Positions 34,898 to 43,789 of a stretch of 64,000 nt of DNA are shown one piece after another (within the stretch, counting starts at the first letter, position 1; every line of letters begins with the position of its first letter). The notes below the pieces were generated by a model that was not told the DNA's origin, made no database searches, and saw only the letters and a list, made by a program, of their open reading frames with translations. Origin of the DNA: Nisaea sp. GTDB taxonomy: Bacteria; Pseudomonadota; Alphaproteobacteria; Thalassobaculales; Thalassobaculaceae. The position numbers were made by a program, and so were the translations under genes. The stretch lies in NCBI RefSeq assembly GCF_017640745.1, contig NZ_JAEPQA010000001.1:268852-332851 (forward strand). The letters are read 5' to 3'.

Positions 34898-35227
34898 TCA
34901 GGCTTCGTGATGACGGACAATGTAGCGCCCGTCATCAAACCCGGTGAACTGTTCTGAAATGGACGGGTGATTCACCGGACCGTTGTCGCTGTCGTCGAGC
35001 AGGTTCTGCTCCGAGACATAGGCGACATAGTAGGTCTCCGGATTTTCCGCGAAGAGATGATAGAACGGCTGATCGCGGCGCGGCCGGCGATCTTCCGGAA
35101 TGGCCTCGTACCATTCCTCGGTATTGGCGAATTCGGGATCGACGTCGAACACGACACCCCGGAAATCGAACATCCTGTGCCGAACAACTGCGCCGATACC
35201 GAACTTGGCTTCGACTACCTTAACCAC
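34898..35227 (-). CDS. hspQ: heat shock protein HspQ
   Basis: A 109-residue HspQ/YccV-like protein. Characteristic stretches are KFGIGAVVRHRMFDFRGVVFDVDPEF, RRPRRDQPFYHLFAE and TYYVAYVSEQNLL. E. coli HspQ is a heat-induced protein and Lon specificity factor that binds hemimethylated DNA. The start is GTG at 35227 with GGAGTGAT upstream. It is monocistronic, convergent with the methyltransferase, and about 210 bp from the divergent MFS gene. Confidence 0.93.
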   Translation of the reverse strand: MVKVVEAKFGIGAVVRHRMFDFRGVVFDVDPEFANTEEWYEAIPEDRRPRRDQPFYHLFAENPETYYVAYVSEQNLLDDSDNGPVNHPSISEQFTGFDDGRYIVRHHEA

Positions 35228-35440
35228 GGCCTATCACTCCGTTGTTTTTGCTCGCGTCTCGTGGAACTTGTCCGGATTGCCGGTCAGCGTCAACCGTCGC
35301 GAGGCGACAGGCTGCGCAGAAAGACACTGTCTCGTTCCGTTTACGACGCGACAACTTTCTTGTTCAGACGCAATTTTGCATACAATGTGATGGAAAGCGA
35401 ACGGTTCCGTTCGAAATCAAATAAAGTCGGGGAGGTACGA

Positions 35441-36736
35441 ATGTCCGTTGCGGCCGTGCGCGATCAGCTTTTCGGATATCTGAATGGCCGGTTTTATTAC
35501 GGCTGGGTGATCCTCTCCATCGCCGGTCTCGGGCTTTTCACCAGCGGTCCCGGACAGTCCCATACCTTCAGCGTCTTCGTCGATCCGATCAGCGCCGATC
35601 TCGGCATCTCCAGCACGGAAATCGCCTCCGCCTACGGAACCGCTACGCTCTTCGCCGCACTCTGCCTGCCTTTCGCCGGACGTCTGGTAGACCGCTTCGG
35701 CCCGCGACGGATGGCGAGTGCGATCGTCCTCTGCCTCGGCCTCGCCTGCCTCTTCTTCGGCGCTGCAGCGAATGTCATCTGGCTTGCTTTCGGATACGGT
35801 TTCCTTCGCTTTTTCGGTCAAGGCGCTCTGATGCTCACCTCCGCCAATTTGACCTCCCGCTGGTTTGCGAAAAAGCGTGGCACGGCAATGGGACTGATGG
35901 CCCTCGGATTTGGAGCCTCGATCGCCGTGCACCCTCCTCTAGCCCAGTTTCTTATCGAAACTGTCGGCTGGAGGACGGCCTGGACCTATCTTGGCCTGCT
36001 GACCTGGGTCCAGATGCTGCCTGCCATATGGCTTCTCGTAATCGACAGTCCGGAAGAAAAAGGGCTGAGCCCAGACGGCGCGATCCGATCAAGACCGACA
36101 GAGGGTGTTGGCGAGACCAAGAATGACGACATTCCCGGTCTCACACTTCCCGAAGCGCTGAGGACACCTACCTTCCACCTGATATGGTTCAGCATGGCCT
36201 CCATCGCCATGCTGGTGACCTCGCTGCATTTCTACCAGGTGAAGATCTTTACCGCACAAGGCCTCGACCCCACGGTCGCCGCTTGGGTGTTCCCTATCAC
36301 CGCCGGAACCATGGTCGCGATGATGCCGGTGGTCGGCCGCGTGCTCGACCGCCTCAAGACCCGTTATGCACTGTCGCTGGCGCTCCTTGTGCAGGCTTCC
36401 GCACTGCTGATGGTGACCCAGGTCAGCAATGTTCCGACGGCGGTCTTCTATGCCGCACTCTTCGGTCTCAACAATGCCTGCAGCATGACCCTGTTCGGTT
36501 ATATCTGGCCGCGCTTTTTCGGCCGGCGGCATCTCGGCAGCATCCAGGGCACGGGACAGATGATCATGGTGGTCGGCGCCTCGATCGGACCGCTGCCGAT
36601 CGGCTATGCGTTCGATACCTTCGGCTCGCCGACCCTGATGATCCAGGGACTGGCGCTCTATCCGGCGGCCTGCGCCGTGCTGGCGCTCTTTATCAGGACC
36701 CCGGCGGGCGTTCCCGTCGAAGAGCATCTCGAATAG
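35441..36736 (+). CDS. MFS transporter (OFA/monocarboxylate-like)
   Basis: A 431-residue twelve-span major facilitator. The N-terminal FYYGWVILSIAGLGLFTSGPGQSHTFSVFVDPI is typical of the oxalate/formate or monocarboxylate porter-like branch; RLVDRFGPRRM is the loop 2-3 MFS signature. The start at 35441 follows GGGGAGGTA and matches the family; a long upstream open frame runs antisense to hspQ and is not coding. The substrate is probably an organic anion (inference). It is convergent with the following histidine kinase gene. Confidence 0.88.
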   Translation: MSVAAVRDQLFGYLNGRFYYGWVILSIAGLGLFTSGPGQSHTFSVFVDPISADLGISSTEIASAYGTATLFAALCLPFAGRLVDRFGPRRMASAIVLCLGLACLFFGAAANVIWLAFGYGFLRFFGQGALMLTSANLTSRWFAKKRGTAMGLMALGFGASIAVHPPLAQFLIETVGWRTAWTYLGLLTWVQMLPAIWLLVIDSPEEKGLSPDGAIRSRPTEGVGETKNDDIPGLTLPEALRTPTFHLIWFSMASIAMLVTSLHFYQVKIFTAQGLDPTVAAWVFPITAGTMVAMMPVVGRVLDRLKTRYALSLALLVQASALLMVTQVSNVPTAVFYAALFGLNNACSMTLFGYIWPRFFGRRHLGSIQGTGQMIMVVGASIGPLPIGYAFDTFGSPTLMIQGLALYPAACAVLALFIRTPAGVPVEEHLE

Positions 36737-36751
36737 CGCACGGGACAAGCG

Positions 36752-38323
36752 TCATTCGAGGGCCTCAAGGCGCTCCGCAGGCAAGGTGACGGTAACGGTC
36801 GTTCCCCGATTGAGCTGGCTTTCGATCTTCAGCTCCCCACCATGCGCCTTGGCAATGGCCTGAGTCAGATAAAGGCCGAGCCCCGCACCTTCGATCGAGC
36901 GGCTGTAAGTCTCGTCGGTAGCCTGTTCGAACGGATTGAGAACCCGCTCGAGATCGCTTTCGCGAATTCCGATTCCGTTATCCTTCACCGAGAGTGCGAT
37001 ACCCTTTTCCGCATCGACCGTGAGCTTGAGCTCGATATCTCCCCTCGGATCGGTGAATTTCACCGCATTGGTCAAAAGGTTCATCAGAACCTGGCGCACC
37101 TGGCGCTCATCGCCCCGGAAGCCTATAGGACCGTCCGGCAGTTCCGCAGTGAACTTGTGCCCCTTCTCGACCAACTTCGGGCGGATCATGGCGATCGTCG
37201 CGGATACCGACCTGCCGATATCGAACATGTCCTCCTTCAGTCCCATTTCGCCGAGTTCGATCCGTGAAACATCAAGGATGTCGTTGATCAGCTCCAGCAG
37301 ATGAGCGCCTGCGGAATGGATATGGTGGACGAACTCGACATATCGCTCGCTCCCGATCGGCCCGAACATCTCCTTCTGAAGCAGATCCGAGAACCCGATG
37401 ATGCTGTTGAGCGGCGTGCGCAACTCGTGGCTCATATTTGCCAGGAATTGCGTTTTGGCGAGACTTGCGAGATCGGCCCGATGAAGGGCCTCTTCGAGCT
37501 GACGGGTCTTCTCCGCGACCTTGCTCTGGAGATCGTGAGCCTGGCGCTTGCGGATCGAAATGTCACGAAACCAGATGATCCGCGCCGCATTTCCCTCGAA
37601 TGTTATCGGACGACCGCTCAGCAGCATCCAGTGCGTTTCGCCATCGGCGGCATCGTGCTGAACTTCGTACTCCGTCATGGACATGCTGAAATCCGGATCG
37701 GCCAGCACGGCCATCAGACTGTCCCGCTCCCCGTCGCCCCGACGCGGCGCCTCGGCCGCCAGTAAGTCCAGAAAATCAGAACCCAGCCAGCTTTTCAGGG
37801 GGGTGTTTGCGACCAGACAGGCATTCGTGTCGTTGCAGAGCACCAGCACCCCGACGGGACAGTCCTCCAGAATGTCGCGAAGAGAGGCGATCTCCGCCCC
37901 GCCCGACGCAATGCGGATGTCCGCATCCGACAATTCCGTCAGGACCGTCGCGAGGCCGCCGTCATGGCAGGGGCGGCTATCGACACGAACCATCCGGCCC
38001 GACTCCAACAGGACGCGCAGATCTTCCCGCGGCTCGCAAAGTGCGAGGTCACCGGTCACAAGATCGGAGGCGAACCCGTTCAGCAACTGGACGTCCTTGT
38101 GAGTCTTCTGCAAGGCATGGATATCGCTCGCGTCCATGCCCAGCGACAAAGCGCCGGCGGGAATGCCGAGCAGGTCGAGCACAGCAGCATTGAACGCCTC
38201 GAGGCGTCCGCTTCGTCCCCAGAGAACAACGCCATCCCGCGTCGGGTCGGGAGCCTTGCGGAACACGCTCTTGATAACGTCTTCCACATCCGCGGAGAGA
38301 TCGGTGTTCCACAGTTCATTCAT
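36752..38323 (-). CDS. PAS-type sensor histidine kinase
   Basis: A 523-residue soluble histidine kinase. The N-terminal half has two or three PAS-like regions (VLWGRSGRLEAFNAAVLDLLGIPAG; DCPVGVLVLCNDTNACLVANTPL), a coiled-coil linker (KVAEKTRQLEEALHRADLASLAKTQ), then HisKA with NMSHELRTPLNSIIGF (His299) and an HATPase domain (NLLTNAVKFT, VKDNGIGI, GAGLGLYL). No transmembrane helix or receiver is present. It is the first of several phosphorelay genes and is separated from the Hpt gene by 177 AT-rich bp. Confidence 0.93.
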   Translation of the reverse strand: MNELWNTDLSADVEDVIKSVFRKAPDPTRDGVVLWGRSGRLEAFNAAVLDLLGIPAGALSLGMDASDIHALQKTHKDVQLLNGFASDLVTGDLALCEPREDLRVLLESGRMVRVDSRPCHDGGLATVLTELSDADIRIASGGAEIASLRDILEDCPVGVLVLCNDTNACLVANTPLKSWLGSDFLDLLAAEAPRRGDGERDSLMAVLADPDFSMSMTEYEVQHDAADGETHWMLLSGRPITFEGNAARIIWFRDISIRKRQAHDLQSKVAEKTRQLEEALHRADLASLAKTQFLANMSHELRTPLNSIIGFSDLLQKEMFGPIGSERYVEFVHHIHSAGAHLLELINDILDVSRIELGEMGLKEDMFDIGRSVSATIAMIRPKLVEKGHKFTAELPDGPIGFRGDERQVRQVLMNLLTNAVKFTDPRGDIELKLTVDAEKGIALSVKDNGIGIRESDLERVLNPFEQATDETYSRSIEGAGLGLYLTQAIAKAHGGELKIESQLNRGTTVTVTLPAERLEALE

Positions 38324-38500
38324 CGCTACTTGTCGGCAAAGTTGTATTCTTGCCGGCCCCAGAATATAAAAAGCAGCGATTTCAATAAAACAATCCCGGC
38401 GAATACTCCACAAAATATAAGTGAGATGTTTAACCAAGATTTCCGGTTATTTTGCGAAAATCTCCGCAGTCAATAGAGCGACCCGATCCATGCAGTCCGC

Positions 38501-39265
38501 TCAGAGAAGTCCGAGCTTTTGCAGCGCGTCGGCCAGATCGTCGCCGAACTGGGCTCCCTTGCGAATAACAGGCACTGAGTCAGGCAACCCGCGAAGCAGC
38601 TGATTGTCGCGCGCAAACGCCGTCAATAGCGCACAGGGGATCGCTTCCGTCGCCTTCATGGCTTTCAAGGCGCGGACAAAATCGACGCCATCCAGGCCCG
38701 GCATGTTGGCGGACACGAACACGCAGTCCGGACGGGTCTGATAGACATATCCGATCGCCTGGATGGAAGACTGCAGATGCGTGACGCGATAGCCGCAGGC
38801 TTCCAGTTCCTTCGTCACGAGCCTGGCCTGCGCCCCGCCTTCCATGATCAGGCCGACTTCGACATCCGTGATAGAGACATCCGCAACATCGAACCGGGAG
38901 CGCATCGGCAGCGAGCGGACGATTGTATCGATCGGCCCTTCGCGGGAAATACGCCCGTCCACCACATCTCCGATGCGATCCACGAAAATCCGGACATCGT
39001 CCAGCTTCAATGGCGCGGACGCGTCGGAGGCGCCGAGATAATCTTCGAAACGATGTGCCAGTACGGTCAGATTGGGATAGTCGAACGTCCCGCCGGATCC
39101 TTTCAGCGAGTGAACGATGCGCGCAATGTTCACAAGCTCCGAGTTATCGAGCCGGCCGCGTTCCGACGCGACATCGAGCATGCGGTCAAGCTGAGCAATG
39201 CTATCGTTCGCCTGGTCCAGAAACTCCTGGTGCAACTGTGCTAGATGTTTCTCGAAATCTTCCAT
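38501..39265 (-). CDS. Hpt domain fused to a degenerate receiver domain
   Basis: A 254-residue two-domain phosphorelay protein. Residues about 1-120 form an Hpt domain with the phosphorylatable His52 in IVHSLKGSGGTFDY. Residues about 133-250 have the receiver pattern, but where the phospho-acceptor Asp should be there is Ser185 (DCVFVSANMPGLDG), and the N-terminal acidic pair is weak. So the receiver probably cannot be phosphorylated normally and may act as a docking or dimerisation module. The ATG at 39265 is adjacent to a GTG at 39268. It is divergent from the CheY-like gene. Confidence 0.85.
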   Translation of the reverse strand: MEDFEKHLAQLHQEFLDQANDSIAQLDRMLDVASERGRLDNSELVNIARIVHSLKGSGGTFDYPNLTVLAHRFEDYLGASDASAPLKLDDVRIFVDRIGDVVDGRISREGPIDTIVRSLPMRSRFDVADVSITDVEVGLIMEGGAQARLVTKELEACGYRVTHLQSSIQAIGYVYQTRPDCVFVSANMPGLDGVDFVRALKAMKATEAIPCALLTAFARDNQLLRGLPDSVPVIRKGAQFGDDLADALQKLGLL

Positions 39266-39357
39266 CACCTGATCCTGACCACACTGTACAGCGGAAACGC
39301 CGCCATTGCCGGGCGGGCCCGGGAACGGCGCTTTGGTAATTCGTTAACCTGCAAACG

Positions 39358-39372
39358 TTACCATACGGTTAG
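39358..39372. promoter_or_regulatory. CtrA-like site TTAC-N7-TTAG
   Basis: TTACCATACGGTTAG differs from the CtrA consensus TTAA-N7-TTAA at two positions, with another TTAA at 39344-39347. It lies between divergent response-regulator and Hpt genes. This is a weak match that could arise by chance. Confidence 0.25.
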
Positions 39373-39469
39373 GAACCGCATTCCCGGCCGAATTATTCTT
39401 ACGCCGCCCAAAGCGGTTCCATCACTCAGTGCGTCAGGCAGATGCCGCGGCTTCGGAGAGCCCTCAGAA

Positions 39470-39862
39470 ATGAAGAAGATACTTCATGTCGATGACGAGA
39501 AGGACATCCGGGCCGTTGCCAAGCTCGCCCTGCAGTCCGTCGGCGGCTTCGACCTGACATCGTGCGCGTCGGGACAGGAAGCGCTCGATTGCGTGGCGGA
39601 AATCGCGCCAGACCTGATCATGCTTGACGTCATGATGCCAGGCATGGACGGTCCTTCTACCTTGATCGAGCTTCGCAAACGCGAGGACGTCGCGGAAGTC
39701 CCGATCGTATTCATGACGGCAAAGACGCAGCAGGACGAGATCCGCAGTCTGCTGGACCTTGGCGCGATCGGCGTCATCGCGAAACCGTTCGACCCGATGA
39801 AACTGAGTGAGGAAGTCCGGAAGGTCTGGTCGACCTGGAAAGAGAACGAAGGGAAAGACTGA
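39470..39862 (+). CDS. single-domain CheY-like response regulator
   Basis: A 130-residue stand-alone receiver with all conserved residues: DDE at 10-12 (HVDDEKD), phospho-acceptor Asp53 (LIMLDVMMPGMDG), Thr in FMTAKT and Lys in IAKPFDP. No output domain is present, so it may shuttle phosphate or bind a target directly. The ATG at 39470 follows GGAGAG; the longer frame to 39245 is antisense to the Hpt gene. It ends 9 bp before the convergent Hpt gene. Confidence 0.93.
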   Translation: MKKILHVDDEKDIRAVAKLALQSVGGFDLTSCASGQEALDCVAEIAPDLIMLDVMMPGMDGPSTLIELRKREDVAEVPIVFMTAKTQQDEIRSLLDLGAIGVIAKPFDPMKLSEEVRKVWSTWKENEGKD

Positions 39863-39871
39863 GTCCTTTGT

Positions 39872-40249
39872 TCAGAACGGCACGATGCCGATTTCGGGAT
39901 CGGCGAACATCCGATCCGCGTCGGAGAGAAGGTTGCCATAGATCTCTGTGAGTTCGGCCAACGTCGCGTCGCCAAACCGCCCCTCTTCGCAGGAAGCTAT
40001 GCTGTTACAGAACTCCTCGAGCGCACGCGCACTCCGGGAGACATCCGCGTACCCGTAGGTTCCGGAACTGCCCGCGATTGTATGGGCTTCGCGCCGCATC
40101 GCCTCCAGCGCCGCGACCCGTTCCGCCCCTTCGGCGTCGCTCTGGAGCACGGCCATCTGGCTTTGCAGTTCCTCGATACGGCCCTTGCAGATTTCGTGAA
40201 ATTCGGAACGAAGCCTGATGAACGCTTCCCTCATGCTGGTATCGGACAC
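39872..40249 (-). CDS. stand-alone Hpt phosphotransfer protein
   Basis: A 125-residue Hpt protein with the phosphorylatable His56 in REAHTIAGSSGTYGY and an otherwise four-helix pattern. Starting codon is GTG at 40249 (an alternative ATG is at 40234). It would relay phosphate between a kinase and receivers in this cluster. It is convergent with the CheY-like gene and divergent from the multi-PAS kinase. Confidence 0.87.
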   Translation of the reverse strand: MSDTSMREAFIRLRSEFHEICKGRIEELQSQMAVLQSDAEGAERVAALEAMRREAHTIAGSSGTYGYADVSRSARALEEFCNSIASCEEGRFGDATLAELTEIYGNLLSDADRMFADPEIGIVPF

Positions 40250-40554
40250 AGTCGAATCCCTTGTTCTCAGTCCCCGGGAAATTCACGGCCGGCAACCGGC
40301 GATTGCCGGAACCAGCTTCTTCAGAATAGCGCCGGCGATCTTCCCGTTAGCAATCCTGCACGGGGCGACAAATCGCCTCAGATCGGAGCGGAAACCGCAA
40401 ACGCGCAACAATCATTCGAATAGAATTACGATTTATTAATCGTCCGATAGCATTGTGCCCGCTGGCACGATTACATCAATTCATCTCGCAGAGGCACCTT
40501 GCCACAACTCGGGCGCACAATCGATTCACGTGAAAGCACGGACTTTCCGGCGAA
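40250..40554. other. intergenic region between divergent Hpt and kinase genes
   Basis: This 305-bp AT-rich gap serves two divergent promoters. It contains one small dyad, CGATT-TATT-AATCG (40429-40442). I see no gene, clear terminator or conserved regulatory site. Confidence 0.5.
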
Positions 40555-42408
40555 ATGGCGAATTTGACCGTGGAACAGCACGATGCCGACACTAATGACC
40601 CGGAAGCGGCCCGGCTCAGCGCCCTTCAGGGGCTGACGCGCGCCGTCTATTGGGAATGGGACCTCAAGGACCGCTGCTTCCGCGTTCCCGCAGGCCATGA
40701 CTCGTCGATATGGTTTCCACGCCTTGGCCCGGAAGGCGCGCCCGATGTCTCGCTGATCGCTCCCTTACACCGCGAGCATGTCCGCCAGACGCTTGAAGAA
40801 ATCTGCAACGGTTCGGCACCCCAGGAATTCGCGTTCCAGGCCCGCGCGAAAGCATCGGCGCCCTACAAGACGCTGATGCTCAGGACGGCGCGAAGAGCAC
40901 CGAATCAAACTACCGAGACAGGTATCGTGCAGGACATATCAGAGAGCACGGCCCTTTCCGAAAGGGCGCGTCTCGCCGAGACAAAGCTTCTGGACGCGAT
41001 AGAATTTCTCGAAGACGGGTTCGTGATCTACGACGCGGACGACCGGCTTGTCGTCTGCAACCGGCGCTACAAGCAGATTTATCCGCTCTCGGCTCATGCC
41101 ATGGTCCCCGGCGCGACATTCACCGATATTCTGAAAGCCGGACTGGCGGCCGGCGAATATGCGGAGGCCGTTGGTCGCGAGGAGGCGTGGCTTTCGGAAC
41201 GGCTCGAACAACATCGCCTGTCCGAACTCGAAATCGAGCAGAGACTGGCTGACGGTCGCTGGCTCAGGATTGCGGAGCGGAAGACCGCCGACGGGAGTCA
41301 CATCGGGCTTCGGATCGACATCACGCGCATCAAACAGAACGCGGAAGCACTCGCGGAGCGCGCCGAGTCCATTCGCGCAATTCTGGACACTGTCGTCGAT
41401 GCCATCGTGACCATCGATACCCATGGAACAATCCTGACATTCAACCCCGCAGCCGAGCAGATGTTCGCTATGAGCCGCGATGCCGCACTCGGAGAGAATC
41501 TCGGCACCCTCATGACGGGTCAGAACGCTTTCCCTCATGACGGGTTCATCTCCAGCTATCTCGGCGGGCAAGCAGCGAATGCCATCGGCAAGGTTCGCGA
41601 ATTCACCGCAAAAAGGTCCGACGGGACCGAATTCCCGGTCGAACTCGCTGTCGGCCAGATGGAGGTCGGAGGAGAGAAACGCTTTGTGGGCATCATCCGG
41701 GACATATCCGAACGCAAGCAACTCGACCGGATCAAACGGGAGTTCATCTCGACGGTCAGCCATGAGCTGAAGACTCCCCTCACCTCGATCACCGGTGCGC
41801 TCGGACTGCTTCAGGGCGGACTCGCCGGAGACCTGCCGGAACAGGGACGCGAACTGCTCGAAATCGCCTACAGAAACAGCGAACGCCTGGGTGCGCTGGT
41901 TTCGGACATTCTCGACGTCGAGAAAATCGAGGCAGGCCGCATGTCCTATGACATGCGCGAATGCGATATCTCTACTCTGATCGGCGACTGCGTCTCGTCG
42001 CTCAAGACATACGCATCGACATACGGCGTCACCGTAGAGACGACCGGGCTTCCGGAAAATCCGATATTCACCGGCGATCCGGACCGGCTTACCCAGGTCA
42101 TTTCCAATCTGCTCTCGAACGCAATCAAGTTCTCGCGTCAGGGACAGCAGGTCGAAGTAAGAGCCGACAGGAATGACGGTTGGTTCGTACTCAGGGTGCG
42201 CGATTTCGGAGAGGGCATTCCTCTCGACCTGCAGGACAAGATCTTCACACGCTTCTTCCGCGTCGACAGCTCCGACGACCGTCACAGCGGCGGCACAGGC
42301 CTCGGCCTCAGCATATGCAAACCGATCGTCCAGGCTCATGGCGGCACGATCTCGGTAACGAGCGCACCGGGACAAGGATCGACATTCGAGGTTCGGCTTC
42401 CGGCCTGA
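40555..42408 (+). CDS. multi-PAS sensor histidine kinase
   Basis: A 617-residue soluble histidine kinase with three PAS-type regions: residues about 15-125 (RAVYWEWDLKDRCFRVPAG), about 145-260 (AIEFLEDGFVIYDADDRLVV) and about 275-390 (LDTVVDAIVTIDTHGTILTFNPAAEQMF). It ends with HisKA (FISTVSHELKTPLTSITGAL, His403) and HATPase motifs (LLSNAIKFS, RDFGEGI, GTGLGLSI). No membrane segment or receiver is seen, so it needs a partner, such as the neighbouring Hpt or CheY proteins. It is convergent with the DUF2336 gene. Confidence 0.93.
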   Translation: MANLTVEQHDADTNDPEAARLSALQGLTRAVYWEWDLKDRCFRVPAGHDSSIWFPRLGPEGAPDVSLIAPLHREHVRQTLEEICNGSAPQEFAFQARAKASAPYKTLMLRTARRAPNQTTETGIVQDISESTALSERARLAETKLLDAIEFLEDGFVIYDADDRLVVCNRRYKQIYPLSAHAMVPGATFTDILKAGLAAGEYAEAVGREEAWLSERLEQHRLSELEIEQRLADGRWLRIAERKTADGSHIGLRIDITRIKQNAEALAERAESIRAILDTVVDAIVTIDTHGTILTFNPAAEQMFAMSRDAALGENLGTLMTGQNAFPHDGFISSYLGGQAANAIGKVREFTAKRSDGTEFPVELAVGQMEVGGEKRFVGIIRDISERKQLDRIKREFISTVSHELKTPLTSITGALGLLQGGLAGDLPEQGRELLEIAYRNSERLGALVSDILDVEKIEAGRMSYDMRECDISTLIGDCVSSLKTYASTYGVTVETTGLPENPIFTGDPDRLTQVISNLLSNAIKFSRQGQQVEVRADRNDGWFVLRVRDFGEGIPLDLQDKIFTRFFRVDSSDDRHSGGTGLGLSICKPIVQAHGGTISVTSAPGQGSTFEVRLPA

Positions 42409-42426
42409 CGGCGACGGCGCCGATCG

Positions 42427-43605
42427 TCAGTGAAGATGCTCCCGCGCTTCCGCGGTCTTCGAGGTCAGCGCGGACAGGCGCTTCATCAGATACTCGACAT
42501 CGTCGTCCGAAAGACCGAAATCGTCCGTTTCGAACGCCGTCAGAAGACGTTCGAGAACCCTGAGACTGAACCGCTCGCGGTCGTTCTCCAGACCGTCATA
42601 TTCGGTGTCGCGCATGACATCGAGGGCCTTGCGCAGGACCGGGTAGCTCCGCTTCGGCAGGCCCGTGCGGTCGAACAGCGCCTTCAGGCCGAGCGCGCCC
42701 GAGTCATCGAACAGTTTCTGGGCGTTGATCAGCGGTACGGACGCGAGCTCCGCCATCGCGGCCTGGGCAAAATCCATATCGCCGAGGCAGGCGGCACGGA
42801 GAACGATGGATTCCGTCAGCCGGCCGTTGCGGTGCAGTTCGGCGACCAGGTCTTCGACCTTCTGCGACGGCGCCCCGTTGGAGACCAGGCTCAGCGTCGC
42901 GTTTTCGCGCGCTTCGAGCAACAGGTCGGTCGCGGTGTTGGCCGGCAGGTCGTGATGCTTCACAAGATGTTCGCGTAGCCTGTCCGAGACGATGGACACC
43001 AGACGCTCAGAGATCCCGACCGGCAGTTTCTGACGGTGAACCAGCCCGTCCTGAATATTCTCATCTTCGCCGAAACGTTCGATCGCTTTCTCGAATCCGC
43101 TCTCCGAAATGGCGGCTCCCTCGTTCCGGACCAGGGTCTCGACAACCGTCTGGTTGCCCTTGTCGATCAGTGTTTCGGCCAGGGCCTCGGAGACATTGCC
43201 CCGCCGCGCAATCGCCGTCTGCTTCATCTCGTCCGCGGCGGAGGCGATCTCGATCAGGTCTTCTTCGCGCAGGACCTCGGAAAATTCCAGCACAGGCATG
43301 GCAACGGACTCGACATCCTTTGCCAGCAGAATGGCCACATCGTGCGGCAGATCCTTCGCCGATCGCGCCTCGCGGGCGAGCGCTTCGCGCACCCTGCGTT
43401 CCGCATCGCGCGCCATCACCCTGAGGATTTCCTGGGCCATGGGCAGTTCGGTTGCGGAGAAACTGGCGGCCGAAAGCTGGCCGGCAACTTTCGCGGCCGT
43501 CACCGCGCGATTTTCCGCCGACGGATCCTTCAGCAGAGCCTGCACGTCCGCGACAGAAAGGGCCCCGCCGGAGCCGCTGCCACCTTTATCACCAGAACCC
43601 ACCAT
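42427..43605 (-). CDS. DUF2336 domain-containing protein
   Basis: A 392-residue helical-repeat protein of the DUF2336 family, common in alphaproteobacteria and of unknown function. An early LSVADVQALLKDPSAENRAVTAAKVAGQ leads into HEAT-like repeats (VAILLAKDVESVAMPVLEFSEVLREEDLIEI). DUF2336 genes are often found near signalling genes, as here. The ATG at 43605 (MVGSGDKGG) is preferred to an extension to 43656. A CtrA-like TTAA-N7-TTAT sits about 55 bp upstream. Confidence 0.85.
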   Translation of the reverse strand: MVGSGDKGGSGSGGALSVADVQALLKDPSAENRAVTAAKVAGQLSAASFSATELPMAQEILRVMARDAERRVREALAREARSAKDLPHDVAILLAKDVESVAMPVLEFSEVLREEDLIEIASAADEMKQTAIARRGNVSEALAETLIDKGNQTVVETLVRNEGAAISESGFEKAIERFGEDENIQDGLVHRQKLPVGISERLVSIVSDRLREHLVKHHDLPANTATDLLLEARENATLSLVSNGAPSQKVEDLVAELHRNGRLTESIVLRAACLGDMDFAQAAMAELASVPLINAQKLFDDSGALGLKALFDRTGLPKRSYPVLRKALDVMRDTEYDGLENDRERFSLRVLERLLTAFETDDFGLSDDDVEYLMKRLSALTSKTAEAREHLH

Positions 43606-43659
43606 GCGCTTCCCCACTTCTCGCCGGAAACCAAGCGAAACAGTGTCCCGCAGCAAGGG

Positions 43660-43674
43660 TTAACGTTCTCTTAT
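43660..43674. promoter_or_regulatory. CtrA-like site TTAA-N7-TTAT before the DUF2336 gene
   Basis: TTAACGTTCTCTTAT fits TTAA-N7-TTAA with one mismatch and lies about 55 bp upstream of the DUF2336 start. CtrA is widespread in this class, but no CtrA gene is in the window. Confidence 0.35.
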
Positions 43675-43743
43675 CAACCCGTTTTTCGCTGCGGATACAT
43701 TGCAGAGTGTAACAGGTTTCACCGCGCGTCGCGCAAGTTCTGA

Positions 43744-43771
43744 GATGGTGCGGCGAGCAGGCCGCACCATC
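43744..43771 (-). terminator. 11-bp perfect hairpin after the MBL-fold gene
   Basis: GATGGTGCGGC and GCCGCACCATC form an 11-bp stem with a 6-nt loop just past the stop of the leftward metallo-hydrolase gene, separating it from the DUF2336 gene. On the minus strand no T-run follows; on the plus strand a TTTTT follows closely, so the termination direction is uncertain. Confidence 0.5.
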
Positions 43772-43789
43772 CCCGGTTTTTCGTCGCTC

